A stretch of 64,000 nt of DNA from Linepithema humile. Its lineage: Eukaryota; Arthropoda; Insecta; Hymenoptera; Formicidae. The stretch covers positions 10,664,001 through 10,728,000 of the forward strand of contig NC_090128.1 in NCBI RefSeq assembly GCF_040581485.1, in the 5' to 3' direction. A program made the translations under genes and the position numbers. Below, piece after piece: positions 13,023-26,340 of the stretch; within the stretch, counting starts at the first letter, position 1; every line of letters begins with the position of its first letter. The notes below the pieces were generated by a model, which saw only the letters and a program-made list of their open reading frames with translations, was not told where the DNA came from and ran no database searches.

Positions 13023-14403
13023 CCTGCCTTCCGCTTGCTACTCTTGGTGGCCAGTCTATCTCCTTTCTTCCCTTCTTCCTCTTTTCTCCTCGCGTCCACC
13101 TCCGTACATTCTTTTTCGCCACTTCCTCTAACAAAGACTCTCCCGAGCGCACCTCTCGCAAGTTTCTCTTTCCAGCTGGACAAACGGCTGCTCGCCTGGC
13201 GGCATTCCAAGCAATCTCTTTGCCGGCCAGGGGCCTTCAAAAGGAATACACGATAAATTGATAAATTCGCGGATCCCACGCGCCACTGGTAGACAGTTGC
13301 TAAGCACAGTTGTTAAACTTTTACGAACATAATTCAAGAATTTTTATATACCAGCACGCTGCTCCTCTTCTTTCTTTTTAGTTTTAATTTATTTTAATAA
13401 AACAGAGAGAGAGAGAGAGAGACAGACAGATTTTTATTACAGTTTCTTTAATGTAAAAATAATTCTTATCATTTTATGTGCTTGAAATATAAAATGTCAA
13501 ACGTAAATCGTCGTACATATTCTATCTATTTCTTACTTGCGTGTCTTGTCTTGAAAAAATATTTTTATGAAATATTGAGACATTCACGATCTATAATATA
13601 TACGTGATCAGCGTGCACGCTCGATAGTTCGGAAACGCGACGATTTGATAGCCGACTAATAACGCGAGGACACGCGCGCGAGGGCGGGAGAATCGCCGGA
13701 GGCGCATATGATTTGCCGCGGTGTCGTAAATCGAGATTAGCGCGGAATTTCGGAATAGTCGCGCCGTCTAATAGCGATATCGAGAGAGGACGAGGGTAGA
13801 ATGGCCCGTAGTTGCTCACCGAGTCTCCGTACTTGGAGCTCAACCGCCGACTCGGGACGAGCCGAATTATCGTTCTCGTATCCTTCCGCCGCGTCCCTCC
13901 TGCGCCGCCGTCTATCCTCGCGCGAGCTTTCGCGACGAATACGGCGGCATACGGCTCTCTCTCTCCTCCCGTTCCCTCTTCCCGGCCGAATTCTGCGAAG
14001 AGCCCAGAGAGCTCTCACGGAGGCGGATTAGAATATCCCTCGGAGCTAACCTCCGCCGGGACGAACTTCCCGGGGCGAGCGCGACATTATTCCTAGGTCG
14101 ATTAGACGTTCGACCCTCGCGTCATCCCGGGGCCTAATAACGTTGTCGCGGCCCTCGGATCCTCAAGAGATTAGCACAAGTGAAATAATACTGACCCGCC
14201 CTCCAAATATAGATTGACTGCCATGTAAGGGCAAAATCGGTTTAGTTAACCTTAGTAAGAAAACAATTAGTCTTAATTGCGCTGGGAGGAACCCACTTAC
14301 GGATATTTATGTAATCACCCGGAAAAGACACATATATATTATGTTTGCGAGTAACGATCTTGTGGGGGTAAAATAAAAATTAATACGTTCAGTGGATGGA
14401 AAA

Positions 14404-14433
14404 GACAGTTTTTATGTGAACATAAAAACTGTC
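14404..14433. repeat. perfect 14 bp inverted repeat with 2 nt loop
   Basis: GACAGTTTTTATGT, then GA, then ACATAAAAACTGTC. The arms are exactly complementary. The surrounding sequence is AT-rich with no gene on either side within several kilobases. Confidence 0.9.
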
Positions 14434-16007
14434 ACACAATTTCTAAGGAGGCAAAAAGGCGAGCGGATAGCGAGAATATTTAAAGAATATAATCTCTTTC
14501 GTAAAGTAGAAATACTTTGAAACAAAATGCAAATATTTCGAAATATAAAATATAAAAAAAATATAACAAAAAGGAGAAAACGAAGTTAGAATCTATCGTT
14601 TCTTTTGCGCCGATGCTATAAAGTATTGCGCAATTGTTGCAGTTTATAACAAAGTTCGAGCTACGTAGTTACGTATGTTATACGTGAAAGAAAATACGCG
14701 AAGCGAAACACTTACATGCAAAACTGTGTAAAAGCACTACACGAGACTCGCGACTGACGTAACGACGTTCAAGGGACCAGCAAATTCATGCCGCTGTATT
14801 ACACGGCGAAACTCCTCGCGAGGAGTTACACTGCGAGCGATGAGGACGAAGCGAAATTTAAAAGTTTTAATGAAGTGCACCCGGGACAACATACGCGGGC
14901 ATAAGCGCTCCAAGAGCGTCGGATCATTTTTTTTCATACTCGACGCAATGAATGTAAATTTATGAAAACATTACAGACAGAAACTCCGGATATTATCGAC
15001 GATAATCTCTTCCTCTTATCTCAAGTTCGGACAACCGCATCGCATGATTAATAAGCCAACATAAAATTAATAAAAAATTAAATTGTTAAAAATTATTATA
15101 AATACGATTTATATTGGAAAAAGAGGTAAAAATTTAAATACGAATATTCTACAAGAAACTTAATCTATATAAACATTGCTTCATAGCATCTAATTAGAGA
15201 ATGTGTTAATGAGACCAGCAAAAGAATGTGCCGTGAATGAAAAGACTCGCGAATTTTCTTTTCGAACAATTCGAAAATTCGCGGCGTGCGGAGTGTCGCG
15301 AGGACGATATCGAAAGTGAATCAATACAATAATCATCTTAATCGGGCGCATTAATTACGGCCGACGAATCCAATTAAAGCCGGTGGCGCCGCGCACGCTA
15401 CCGCAAAGACACAGCGACACCCGTCCTCCGCCATTTCGCGGTCCAGCGTGGATTGCGGGACAGGGTGTGGGCCGGTGAAAGAGGGCGAACGGCCCTCACT
15501 CCCCTTCCCTCCCTGGGGAAAGGGTGGCGCAGCTCTCATGACTCTCTCGCGGTGGCATGGAGAGCTTAAAAATATGATTTTAATACCACTGCTCCGGGGG
15601 TCGCCGTATATCACGCTTTTGTCCGCCTACTATTGTCTCTACGCCGGACCCATACCCTCTCAAAACCGCCCTCTTCCACATCCACGTCCAACCCAACCCC
15701 CTTTTGGACAACCCGGCACCCTCGCACCACTCGTCCTCTCTCCCTCCCCCTCCCGCCTTCGGCCTCAACCGCATGTCACACGAGGGGTACCCGACTGCGA
15801 CCACCAAAACGCTCATAACTGAAAATCCTCAGGCTACGATTGCCGTCGCTGTTCCAGATTCCGAACATCCAATAATCTTAAATCGTGGCTAATAAATCTG
15901 CAAATGTTGTCCGTGAAAAATGGGTGAAAAAGCAAATGGCGAAAGATATCGAATTATTAAAAGTTTCTCCGACATCCCGTTTTCGTAACAGAGGACTGTA
16001 CAGTCGA

Positions 16008-16024
16008 CCCCCCCCCCCCCCCCC
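16008..16024. repeat. poly-C run
   Basis: Homopolymer run of 17 C, ending just before GTCCACACATTC. A shorter G-run (about 9-10) occurs at about 18861-18870. Confidence 0.95.
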
Positions 16025-16814
16025 GTCCACACATTCGCGATTCCGCTGTTGATGTCATCGGAGCCATTTGTTAACAAATTATGAGACGTCAGATAATACC
16101 GCGTAATAATATAAATGTGGTCGGAGCGTAAAAAGGTAGCCACGGCGGTTTGGTTTTTACTGCCAGAAGGAATTTAGAGATCCGCGAACGTAATTTTTAT
16201 TCGTTTTCAAGAGAGCTTAACGAGCGGCGCCACGGCAAAAAGATTCTATAGGTTCTCCACACGTTCGACTCCGGTTTTACCGAATCTTTTATCGTGTAAT
16301 ACTGCGGGTTTACTGCCGGCGTTTCGTATGTACCGCCGAGAGCGAGACATATTCGCAGTCCGATCTGATAATAAAAACGTTTCGACCTGAATTTGTATTA
16401 TACCGTTTTGTTGCACATTTAAAGACTTTCTACTAATCGCGAAACGTTTTTACTCGAGTCGTCAGTAAATTGGCCATTATACTTTCTTTTATAAGAAAGA
16501 TTCTAGAAAAGTAGTTTCTAAACATTAACGAAACTGCTGTTTAAACAGCATTAATCTGATGAACTGTATTTTAATAATAATCTTCGAACGCGAAACCACT
16601 GACGCGCACAACGCTTCATGGCAGGTTCTTCCTGAGCCATTCGATAGACCATCCGAGCGTATCTTCACCATTAAAGCCATTTCACACGCACACGGTGCAA
16701 CCAATCGCCCGCGAATTCGGATCAAGCCCGTAGGCGATATCGTTAAACGATTCGGTAACGTAGAGAATCTCTCCCAAAACATATATAAATTTATAACTAA
16801 TATTTTAGTATTAG

Positions 16815-16910
16815 TTCTCGAAAGTTTCCTTCCAATTTTATGGATTATTACTTGTTTTAATCCTTCATGATTTAAATAATCCATAAAATTGAAAGAAACT
16901 TTCGAGAATT
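16815..16910. ncRNA. long imperfect hairpin of pre-miRNA size (candidate)
   Basis: The left arm starts at 16815 (TTCTCGAAAGTTTCC...) and runs to about 16850. The right arm runs from about 16874 to 16910 and ends ...GAAACTTTCGAGAATT. The arms pair over about 35 bases with one substitution and one bulged base, leaving a loop of about 24 bases. Total length (about 95) and shape fit a microRNA precursor, and could equally be a tiny MITE relic. Either strand could be transcribed. No expression evidence is available from sequence. Confidence 0.35.
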
Positions 16911-17771
16911 ATTAATGTAGGACTGAAATATTAGCTATAGATTTATATATGTATTTTTAAACATTCGTTGAACGTTTCAATCTATCAAATTTAAATTATT
17001 ATTCTACATTATAGTTGCCTACTACACTTCATCTATTAAACGTTATTTTGTTAATCATTATTTTAACGCTTATTTTACCGCCGTCTATCTTATTTAGCAT
17101 GTTTTTGTGTCGTTTTTCTTTCGAATTAAATGCACATCAGATGGTCTTTTGGTAATTTAATTTGTCAGTAAACTGTGAAAAATTGAGCACATATTTTAAA
17201 TGAAATATAATATGAAAAAACAACAGAGAGATACATTTACGGAGAGGGAAGATACAGCCAAACGGATAACGGCTGAAGACATACGCACGCCCTATATTAA
17301 CTCGTATAAAATGGTCCCCGCGGTGCAATCAATTATTGTCAATCCGTGTATAAGATTAGATAAGACAAGGGGACAAAACGGGCAGATCCACCAGGATTAC
17401 AGAACGCGGTGTAAGGAGGATATTATTTATATCGCGGTTATTTTTCTCATTATTGACTACGTATATTTCACTCGCATTTAATAAAAACTCGCATAAAAAT
17501 AAAATGTAATCTCTTAATTTACATTCGATCGATGCATTGATTTAACTTATTGTTAGCCTTTAATCCGAATATTATAAAATTATACTTTAAATTGTCAAAT
17601 ACGTGAAATTTACTTAAATTATTCAAATAATACGGCAGTTCATAAAAAGCACTGCTGGATATTTTTATTTGAGATAATCCTCTTCGCGAGCTCTATGAGG
17701 ATACAAGCACATATTATGTAAGATGCAATAACGGGGTTTCGAAACGAGGATAAAACGCGATAGAGATAGCT

Positions 17772-17826
17772 CTCCAGGGAACGGTCAGTAGTTCCGGCAA
17801 TCTCGGTCACTAGTTGGTCCCTGGAG
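17772..17826. repeat. short hairpin with 9 bp perfect terminal stem
   Basis: CTCCAGGGA at 17772-17780 and TCCCTGGAG at 17818-17826 are exact complements, enclosing about 37 bases with a weaker inner pairing (GTCAGTAG against CACTAG). It could be a structured RNA or chance. Confidence 0.5.
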
Positions 17827-20800
17827 TGAACCTAAGTATCCCCGAATTATACATTGAAGCCATTCGCCTTGTAGCATCTCCCTGCCTTTCTATTGCAGCC
17901 TTCAGATCGCAGCATGAAAGGAGAACGTCATGCACAGAGCATCGTAAATGCTTTAACATTCATTAAAATTGGCCACTTTGTAAACTTAGCGCATCATAAA
18001 TAATAACATATAACGGTAACTAATAGCTAACATTTAATACATGTGTAGTACTTTGCTAAAAAAATAAGTAAAGCTTTTGTTTCTTTATGTCTTGGAAGGA
18101 AAAATATTGCGGAACAATATTTATTTCTATAAGAATCGTAAGAATACAGATTATTTAAACGTATTATTTAATTTCTCATTTGATAAAAAAAGAATTGTTA
18201 ATCTAACAATCAAACGAATATCAGCTACTTTCGACACACGAAAGAGAAAACGTGCGCGATGTAAAAACTTGGTAATATAGTGCATTCAGCGTATAACAGT
18301 ATGTTCGTTTTAATTGCGAAAAAAAGTAATCCCAACTTTCTACGCGCTTTGGCAGTAAACTTTTTAAAACAAAGTAAACGCAATGTCTCTTTAATTAAAA
18401 AAAATTGTAATTTTTATCGCGTTTTGCGGCGGGAAGAAAAGTATCGCGGTATGCCGGCGCACTATTTAATTTTACGTTATGACATCACGATTGCGGAGCG
18501 CTTAATCCTCGCGAGAAACGAAACCAGAAGCCAATAACTTACCTCCCTTCGCCTTTATCTCTTTCCGAGATCATAACTCGCGCGCACCGTGCTTAGAATC
18601 ACTTAATGGGACGAATATAATTCTTTAAAATTACTCGCGGTTTCTCGCGCTGGATCTGCTCCGTATCTTTTTCCCCTCTCCTCCGCGGCAATCCGACTCG
18701 ATCGAATATATCGAGCTTGAATATCCGATCGAGCGTGCCGCGGGGATGAGGGTTGTAAAAAATACCGGCAATCTTTACCGCTTTCTGCGGGCATAAACGC
18801 GTGGATACCGCAAATCCGACGAAATCTTGCCCGGACGAACGTGTTACGGCGGGCGACGGACGGGGGGGGGGGTGGAGGGTGTAATCACCGGGGTGTAATA
18901 CGTGCGTGCAAACCGACCCCTGCTCACGCCTCGATACGCGCGGTGATAGGCGTTTCGTAGGTAGTCGCACGGCTGGCTCGAAAAGGGAGGTTCCAGCAGT
19001 GCCGTGGACTATAATTCTGCATTATCGGTGAGTTCACGGGCCAACGCATCTCCGCCTGGGAAAAGGGGTGTGGGAACGCCGCCGCGCCGTTCTCCACTGA
19101 ACCCTTTCCGCCACCCTCGACAGCTGCGTGCAAGCAGTGTGCTCTCGGCTTTAGTCCTTGATCTAAACAATAGATACTTTTGCGCAATTAACGCTTCATT
19201 AATCGTCTCTCGTAGACCTGCGATGTCGGAGAGACTGTTCTCCGCGCTGACATTTAATGCATCATTCTGGTATTGATTGATACACAAATGTTTTGATAAT
19301 GGATCTTTCGTCGTTACAGTGTGCATAGAATCTTGCTTCCGATAAGCCTGCTTATCCACTTTTTGCTAATTTTTTTCTCTTTCACTGCCGGGAAAAAAAT
19401 TAATTTAAGTTTCAGAATAACAAAAGTAATGAAATTATAAGTTTCAGTATCAAACTTAAAGCGCTTATAAAATCAAACTGCAAAATTTTCTTATCCGATA
19501 GAAATTGTGCGTCAAATATCCGTGACACTTGGCCACCAATTTCTCGAATCCCTTCCAATATTCCGAGCGCGGAATTGATAATTAAATAACACACGTACCC
19601 AATCGCGATCTCTTCATACTTGCGAATCGCCCGATCGAGGAATCGCGATTCGTTCCGAGCGGTCGTCGGCCGCAAATCAGCAATTTCTTGATATCGCTGA
19701 TTCTCCCTAAGTAGAAAAACGCATCGGGCGAAGAATGACGCAGCGACCGCTGGACGGCGGCGCGGCACCCCGGTTAGGAATGATTTAAGGGTTGTTATCG
19801 GCGAGAGCGGAGCTGCGGGTCGGGCCGTCCACGTCAGCGGGAACGTTCGTATCAATTCGAGCCATCCCCCCCCGAACCGGCCTTAACTTCACCCTCCCCG
19901 GGTCGCGCGTTCCTCTCGCATCCCGTCCCGCCCGTCGCCGCCGCCGCCGCCGCCAAGGACCGGGGACGGGCATTAACCGGGCGTAGTAGCCGGACCGAGA
20001 GATTGTCCATACCACTGCCTCCTCGTCGGCTTGTACCGTGGATCTATTAGATCGGCACGGAGGCTGCAGAGCGCTGCGCGTTTAGCACGGTCGATGTATC
20101 GTCTATCTGGTTAGGTTCACGCGCGAGTGCCTCGAGGGGCAATGGCGGGTGATGAATTGGTGATTAAGATGAGCCGGTCGCGCGATCGGTACCGTGCGCT
20201 CTCCCGAACGACCCGGAAGTGATTCCGATCGATCGCGTGCTTTCGACGTGAGTTCGCCCGCGCGCGGCCGCTCGCCATGTTCTCTTACAGCGAATTAATA
20301 CGAACGCGTGACTCGCGAGCGACGAGAAATAATTATTCAATAAGTGGGAAAAAGTGGGAGAAAGAAAGAGAATCGTTGAGAGATTCGCAAACAAATTAAT
20401 GTGAAATTACAACTGCACGGTGCGTGCTTTTCCATTATCTACACGTATGTAAATTTACAGCTTGTAAGTGGAATTAATTTCTGGTATTGTGCAATGAAGC
20501 AGATTGCACAAGTAATTTTTTATAAAATAACCGTGAATTATAAAAGTTGGAATTTTACACTAACTTCTTTAGAGTGCGGCGCTAAGCCTCGGGCTGCACA
20601 TTGGAGATTGAACATTGCGAATTGGAGATTGGAATTCGATCAATCGATACGAGAAGTAAATTGCTACGGAATCGAGTCGGTCATTCGGAAATAAATCAAT
20701 ACAGAAATTTCGAATAATTAATTACATAATCTCAATCTTGCTCGTACCTTGTTCTGATGATTGAGTTCCGCATCGCAATTTTTAATCTCCAACGCGTCTA

Positions 20801-22395
20801 GCACCGGCCGTCGTTCACACGCGTCGTTCAGCAACTGAGCCTGAAACATTCGCTGCGACATATCTCACGGTTGAGGTAATCCGCGGGTAAACTTGTGTGA
20901 TGCAAATCTTTGTAAATAATTACCCACATCGGTTTCATCCTCCGGTTGCGTGGGAGACCCCGCTTTACGCTCCGCGTGTCGCGAGCGCTTCCGCGCGACC
21001 ATTACAAAGCAAATGAACGTCGTTACCATCGCAACGATCCGCTTCCGCGGCTGCAACAGCGGATATCCGCCGCGGCGTATGAAATTCATACGCGCGAGGT
21101 TTCTGCGCGCGGTCGTTATCGTCGGACAGCGATCGCCGAAGTGAGAACCGGAGGGTCGCGGTCTTTCGTATCCGGAACAAACTTTCGCGAGCTCAAACTG
21201 TCGAAAATTGAAACGACCGGCGGACCCTAAGATTGGACCCGTAGCTCGCCCGTTGCGCGCGTACGCGTTGTATTGCGAAACCGTATGACGGTATCACGTG
21301 TAGCGGCGCGACGCTAATATTCGCCCACGACGCGACCAAACTTTACTCAACCGCCCGGACAGCAACTGCCGGCATGCAAACGAGACTCCGAAGCGCTTCG
21401 GATAGTTGGGGGGCTCACTAATACCGCGCCGGGAGATCGAGAACACGCGGAAGGGTCGCGCCGATACGCTGCCTCGCTTTTACACGGATAATTTTGCGTG
21501 CAAAATTTTATGCGGCAAACTAGTTGAGCCACAAAGCGGCGAATGCTACGTTGGAATGGGTTAATTTAAAACCATGTTCCGGGATTAAATATGCTCTATG
21601 CGACAAACAATACAAATAGTGCGAGCGCACTTGTCGATTCGCCGCCTCGAAAATTCTGCCGTTGACATAATCGCGAGGCGCCGGAGATTCGCGCTCTTCT
21701 TTCACTGGGCAAAATAACGAAACCGTAAAACGACAACAATTGAAACATTACTCTCCCTTTTATCCCGCGACGACAATCTCGCAGGTCTTTGTCAACGCGA
21801 TACGAGCCCGGAGCTAATTTGCACGCCGGGGTGGGCGCGGAGTTATAAAGAGGCGGGCAAGAGAAATTGGGTGAAGCGAGGAAAATTACTATAATCACCC
21901 CCGTGACAAGGTAACAATTAGTGACGCATCGCGATGTCTTTAAGGGTCGAAGTAAGGATGAACGTGGAAAAGTACGTGGCGTGAAATTCGAGGACTAACA
22001 GCTTTGCTCGCTCAAGGATTAAACGCGAGCTCGAGAATCGGCTGATCAAAAATGCTTCACAGCAATCGTTAACATAAAAAATGTGCGTTATTTTTATTCT
22101 CACTCGCAAATTTATTTGTGTGTTTTTTTTAACTTTCTCAATATTTTACCGGAGAGAAACTCGTAATTATTACAGAATTTAATAATTCCTCGTTCGAGGG
22201 AAGAAAATATTCTTTTTGTCAGAGAAGAGAAAAAGAATTTATCCGGGCAATGAATCTGCCGAACGACCGCGGTCGCAGACGCAAGAAGAATTTTCCGAAT
22301 GTTGTAATATCCGACGTCGCGCACATCCGCGAGAGCCGCTATTGAATTTATTATTATGCATTTATGTAGATTGAAATTAATATTAGGACTCCGCG

Positions 22396-22397
<2 letters not shown>

Positions 22398-22432
<35 letters not shown>
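22398..22432. repeat. (GA)n microsatellite
   Basis: About 17 GA units followed by GAGGAGGAGG. Confidence 0.95.
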
Positions 22433-22436
<4 letters not shown>

Positions 22437-23571
22437 GAGGGAGAACGCGGGAGAATCCGCGCGCTCGGCAGCAACCAGCCACGATTCCGAACGGTGATTC
22501 CATGGAAATCTCGCGATTGAATTCGAGGTCATGATTAGTTTCTCAGCTTACTTTTCTCTGCGCCTTCTCTTTCTCTCGCGCCGCTGCAGATATTCTGAAA
22601 GTTTCAAACTTGAACACTTTCTTATCGTTCCTGATTGATCTACGTTTGGTTAACAAAGTAATGTTTTTCGCCAATTACTCCCTCACTCGCCCGCTGAGCT
22701 TTCCATTACATTTATTACATTAATCTAAAAATCGCCATTTAAATTCCAGATAACGCCGCAAAAGTGCCTTTAATAACGCTTTATTAAGCGGAGACAGTGA
22801 AATCAGCATTTGCAATTCGTTTTCAACTTATTACTCGCAGACACTCGCCGTTATTTTAGAAATTTCGCGCTAATCGCGACGGTGAGGTGTGCTTTTACCG
22901 AACTCGAGCGGCCATAATTTACCGCACTCGCCGTAACTCACGGCGCGATTGCTACCGATACGCGCGCGAACTCGAATAATGTAATAATACCCGTATCCCA
23001 TTGCATCGTATAAACTTCGATCCTTATGGGGCCGCGAATTCTTCATATATTTCCGCGAGCGCGCAACACGTGCGGGGTAGACGATATCCCGGCATCGAAA
23101 ATAGATATATCGAAACGTCGTGGCGCAATCGTACGTGCCGCCGTCGATTGTACGTGTACCACGTTCGGCGAGTAACTGTGCTCCGGATGGGAACAACAGG
23201 TACGAAACATTCAAGACGGTAAAATGAGATAATAAAATAAATAGCGCGCAACCGTCACCATTACCCGATGCACTTACATTATGCGGAGTGAGTCACACGA
23301 GTCACATATCTCGTATGCAATAAAAATAAAGGGAGAGTTTAAAATGCAATACCGATTTAACAAATGTCCAATTTGCCGCGCTATTTATTTTCCCCGCGGA
23401 TGCAATTTATATACGCAGTTAAATTAATACATCAGTAATAAAAATAGGAAAGGAAAAGATAAATTGCCGCGAGTCTGCCAAATCGACGAGAAAAATCGAC
23501 AAACCATTTCACGCAAATGTCGCTAGCAAAAGAGTATCGAAGAAAGAGAGAAAATGTATTGAAAGATCAAT

Positions 23572-23577
23572 TTTATT
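23572..23577 (-). terminator. polyadenylation signal for the secreted-protein gene
   Basis: AATAAA on the minus strand, about 335 bases after the stop codon at 23911-23913; plausible 3' end of this transcript. Confidence 0.35.
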
Positions 23578-23910
23578 GAGATTTACCGCAAAATGTGGGC
23601 CAGCGTTGTCCGCCTAGCGAAGTCTGACCGGATAATAAAATCGTGAAAGAACGTTGTGTAAAACGTAGAAATGTCATGTATTGTATTCTTTTTTTGCGAC
23701 AATATCAATCATCCTCTCGCTTTTTTCCTGTACGCTTAGTCGAAATATCACTACTATTGTCCGCATATCTTCTGAAAATATGTAGAAGAGTTAATTAATA
23801 AAATTATCGTTCTGTAAATAAAAAGATTATATCCCAATTCGCGTAAAAAACTGGAAATTGCGTGGAAGAATTTTAAAAGATACTCACACTTCTCATTTTC
23901 TTCATTCTCA

Positions 23911-26340
23911 TCAGCGCCATAAAAATCGGCCGTAGTTTTCGTAAAGCTTTTCAAGCTCGCGCGTTTTCGCTCGTGACTTTTGACCGCTCGCTTTAAACCC
24001 ATTTAATCCCATTTGATGAGTTCGCGCACTCGTAGATACATTTACCGGAGGAAACGTTACGTGTTGCCAAAACTCGTTCGGCGGCGGTGTTATTCTAGTG
24101 CGATTTTTCTTATAATTAATTTTATTATCGTTCTGCGCCGCGCGCTCCGTATGTTTCGCTTTATTTTTCAACGTCTCGTAAACTTTGCTGCGCTTGCGAT
24201 TCTGATTCTTCCGCACGATATCCTTGAAAGGCTGCTTCAAACAATTATCAATTGCAATTATCTTGGACGAAGCTTTTTTTACGTCAAATGCGCCACTGGA
24301 AAAAGGCGCCGTAATAGTCACATTAAGATCTGTCGATGACGTGACATTCTCATGTGTCACGTTGAACGGCACAATAGTAGTTGTTTCATTCGAAGAATTT
24401 CTTGCTACCACGATTTCTGCTATAGAACTCAATTTTATTTCCATATTGTCATTCTTGTCAGTCAGTGTCGAATATGTATATGAATTCACGTCATAATTTG
24501 AAGTCTCGGTTGTCCGGAGATAATCGATATTGGAGCTGTATAGTTTATTTTTATCGTCTGTATTCGACACAGTCACCAACGTTTCTCTCGAAGGTTTTCT
24601 GAAATCAATTTATTAATTTCAGACAGTGATAAATAAATGATTCTTTAGCATAAAAATTAAGGCGGTGCATGAATTACCGCAACTTTTTTAGTAATTCAAA
24701 AATTTAATATTATAATTTCGGTTAAACAAGTATGTATACTAAAACGGAACACGATGTAAATGGAATATCTTACATTTCGTTAGAACAGTAAAACTTGCGT
24801 AGATCCGGACCGGTCGTAAACGGTAGCGATTCGATAAATTCATCATCCGAGACTTCTCTCGTTTCTCTCTCTCTCTCTCTTTCTCTCTGTTTAAATCCTA
24901 ACTTAAATAGACGCGAAACGTGTACTGGACTAAGTTCGAGCGAGTTTGATTACAAGAGAACGTGTCTCCAACTGCACTTACCTTCGGCAAATAAGCTACT
25001 GCTGAATTGTTAAAGCTCATTTTCAAAGAATCTCGCGATTCGAACACTTAGAGTTTTCGCGAAACTTTCGTCACGCTTTGGGAATCAAATATTTAGATAA
25101 CGTATATTATTTTAATATATATCACTGCAATGTATGTATATATATGATCGCTCGAAACAAGAGAATAATTATTGGAAATATGCTATAATAAAATCTCATA
25201 AATCTAAGCTATCAACAACCATGCCATCGCAAACAGAATATGCCTCGGAATCAAAATCTGGATCAGAATTTATTCTCCTCGCTACCGTAAAATTTACATC
25301 CAATTACAAATATAATATTATTTTATTCTTTATTTAATATCGAGCGGTCTTTTAATTTAACGCAATTGAAATTTTATGTACAGTTATACATGATAACATC
25401 TACATTGAAAATTTTAAATGCACAAATTAATTTTAGTTAAAATGAGAAATACAAGCGTTGAATATGACAGTGTTATAATGTATAACTATGCACTTACTGT
25501 TATTAAAATCTATCACATTATCACATTGTCAATAAAAATTATGCTTTATTGATTATTCTCGCTTAACTTACTTTGGAATTGCCGTGTCAGAGCTTATCAC
25601 GTCGTCGAAACGTTCTTCCATCTGGAAATAAGCAACTATCAGAATTCGCATTAGCCGGATGAGTTTAGACTTGATAATCGACCCGTCAGGCTGAGCTTCT
25701 TGAAGCAGCAGGAGTCTGGACCAGTCTGATTTCAGCGCGCCGAAAGGCAAAGCGGAAATCGGACATTTAAATCCGGCAGTCATCATCTTCACGGTAGGCA
25801 CATCCGTGAGATTTAACTTTGACAAATGATTCTCAATCTCGTCGACATCGAACTCGACCAGCTCCAGACAGTTATCTGAAAAGCTACTAACGCATCTCAC
25901 TGTAAAAAAAAATAAATAAATTGAAAAATCTATCCCAAATCGTCCAATTCGCTTTTTTTTTTTTTTTAATAAAATAAAAAACAAATGTTAAAAAATTGAG
26001 GAAATTTCTCAATAAACTCCTAAGCATATAGTCTACATTTTTAAAAATACAAAACCAAGATAAAAATAAATCTTCAATTGTATTTCATAGTTTCATTCGA
26101 AAATACCAACATTAACTGATCAGTATTTAAACTCTGACGATATTTTTCTACGCAATTTGTAATTCACATTTTGATGCAAATATATTTTTTTCGACTTATT
26201 GAATTGATTAAAATTTGATATATTACATTGTTTTTTTCATTCACATAAAACAATGCTTCATATTTACCGTTCAAAATAATCGTCGTGCAAAAGAGGAGAG
26301 GAACATATAATAGCGTGTACAATGGCACTTCTCGCGGCAT
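23911..26340 (-). CDS. unrecognised secreted, heavily N-glycosylated protein, three exons
   Basis: Exons 26340-26268, 25899-25572 and 24598-23911 join with consistent phase (1, then 2) to 362 residues. I do not recognise the family. Seen: the start MPREVPLYTLLYVPLLFC is a signal peptide, with cleavage expected near CTTIILNVRC. Exon 2 is a compact, leucine-rich segment with Cys in RCVSSF, DNCLEL and FKCPIS, an acidic FDVDEIENHL and a basic amphipathic IIKSKLIRLMRILIVAYF. Exon 3 starts with a Ser/Thr/Asn-rich region carrying sequons (NSS, NET, NVT three times), then one Cys (DNCLKQ), then a strongly basic region (RKNQNRKRSK) with further sequons (NRT, NVS) and the end ENYGRFLWR. Another sequon, NLT, is in exon 2. 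Four Cys remain in the mature chain, enough for two disulfides. RKRS could be a furin-like cleavage site. An in-frame GTG lies eight codons upstream, but the ATG gives the better signal peptide. It could be a cytokine/hormone precursor or an extracellular matrix protein. Confidence 0.65.
24863..24888. repeat. (CT)n microsatellite in intron 2 of the secreted-protein gene
   Basis: CT repeats with one TT interruption, inside intron 24599-25571, which otherwise shows no exon. Confidence 0.9.

Larger units (their letters stand above)
10504..23910. other. 13 kb gene-poor region, AT-rich DNA alternating with CpG-rich blocks
   Basis: I find no exon chain. CpG- and GC-rich blocks lie at about 11150-11700, 12090-12500, 13600-14170, 15360-15830, 18560-19280, 19480-20290, 20740-21900 and 22860-23220. 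They contain long accidental open frames on both strands with Arg/Ser/Pro-rich, low-information translations. Such blocks could be promoters, enhancers or first exons of long-intron genes. Repeats and hairpins are listed separately. No tRNA or rRNA signature was recognised. Confidence 0.5.

Noticed and set aside
12373..13279. Open frames of 200-263 codons on both strands
   Set aside because: They are the translation of the (TTCC)n/(GGAA)n array; repetitive Lys/Glu/Gly/Arg or Phe/Leu/Pro/Ser with no start or splice context.
23754..24002. Alternative 3' extension of the secreted-protein gene using a donor at about 23891 (GAAGT|GTGAGT)
   Set aside because: That donor lies beyond the in-frame stop at 23911 and needs a different frame; the simple three-exon model closes cleanly.
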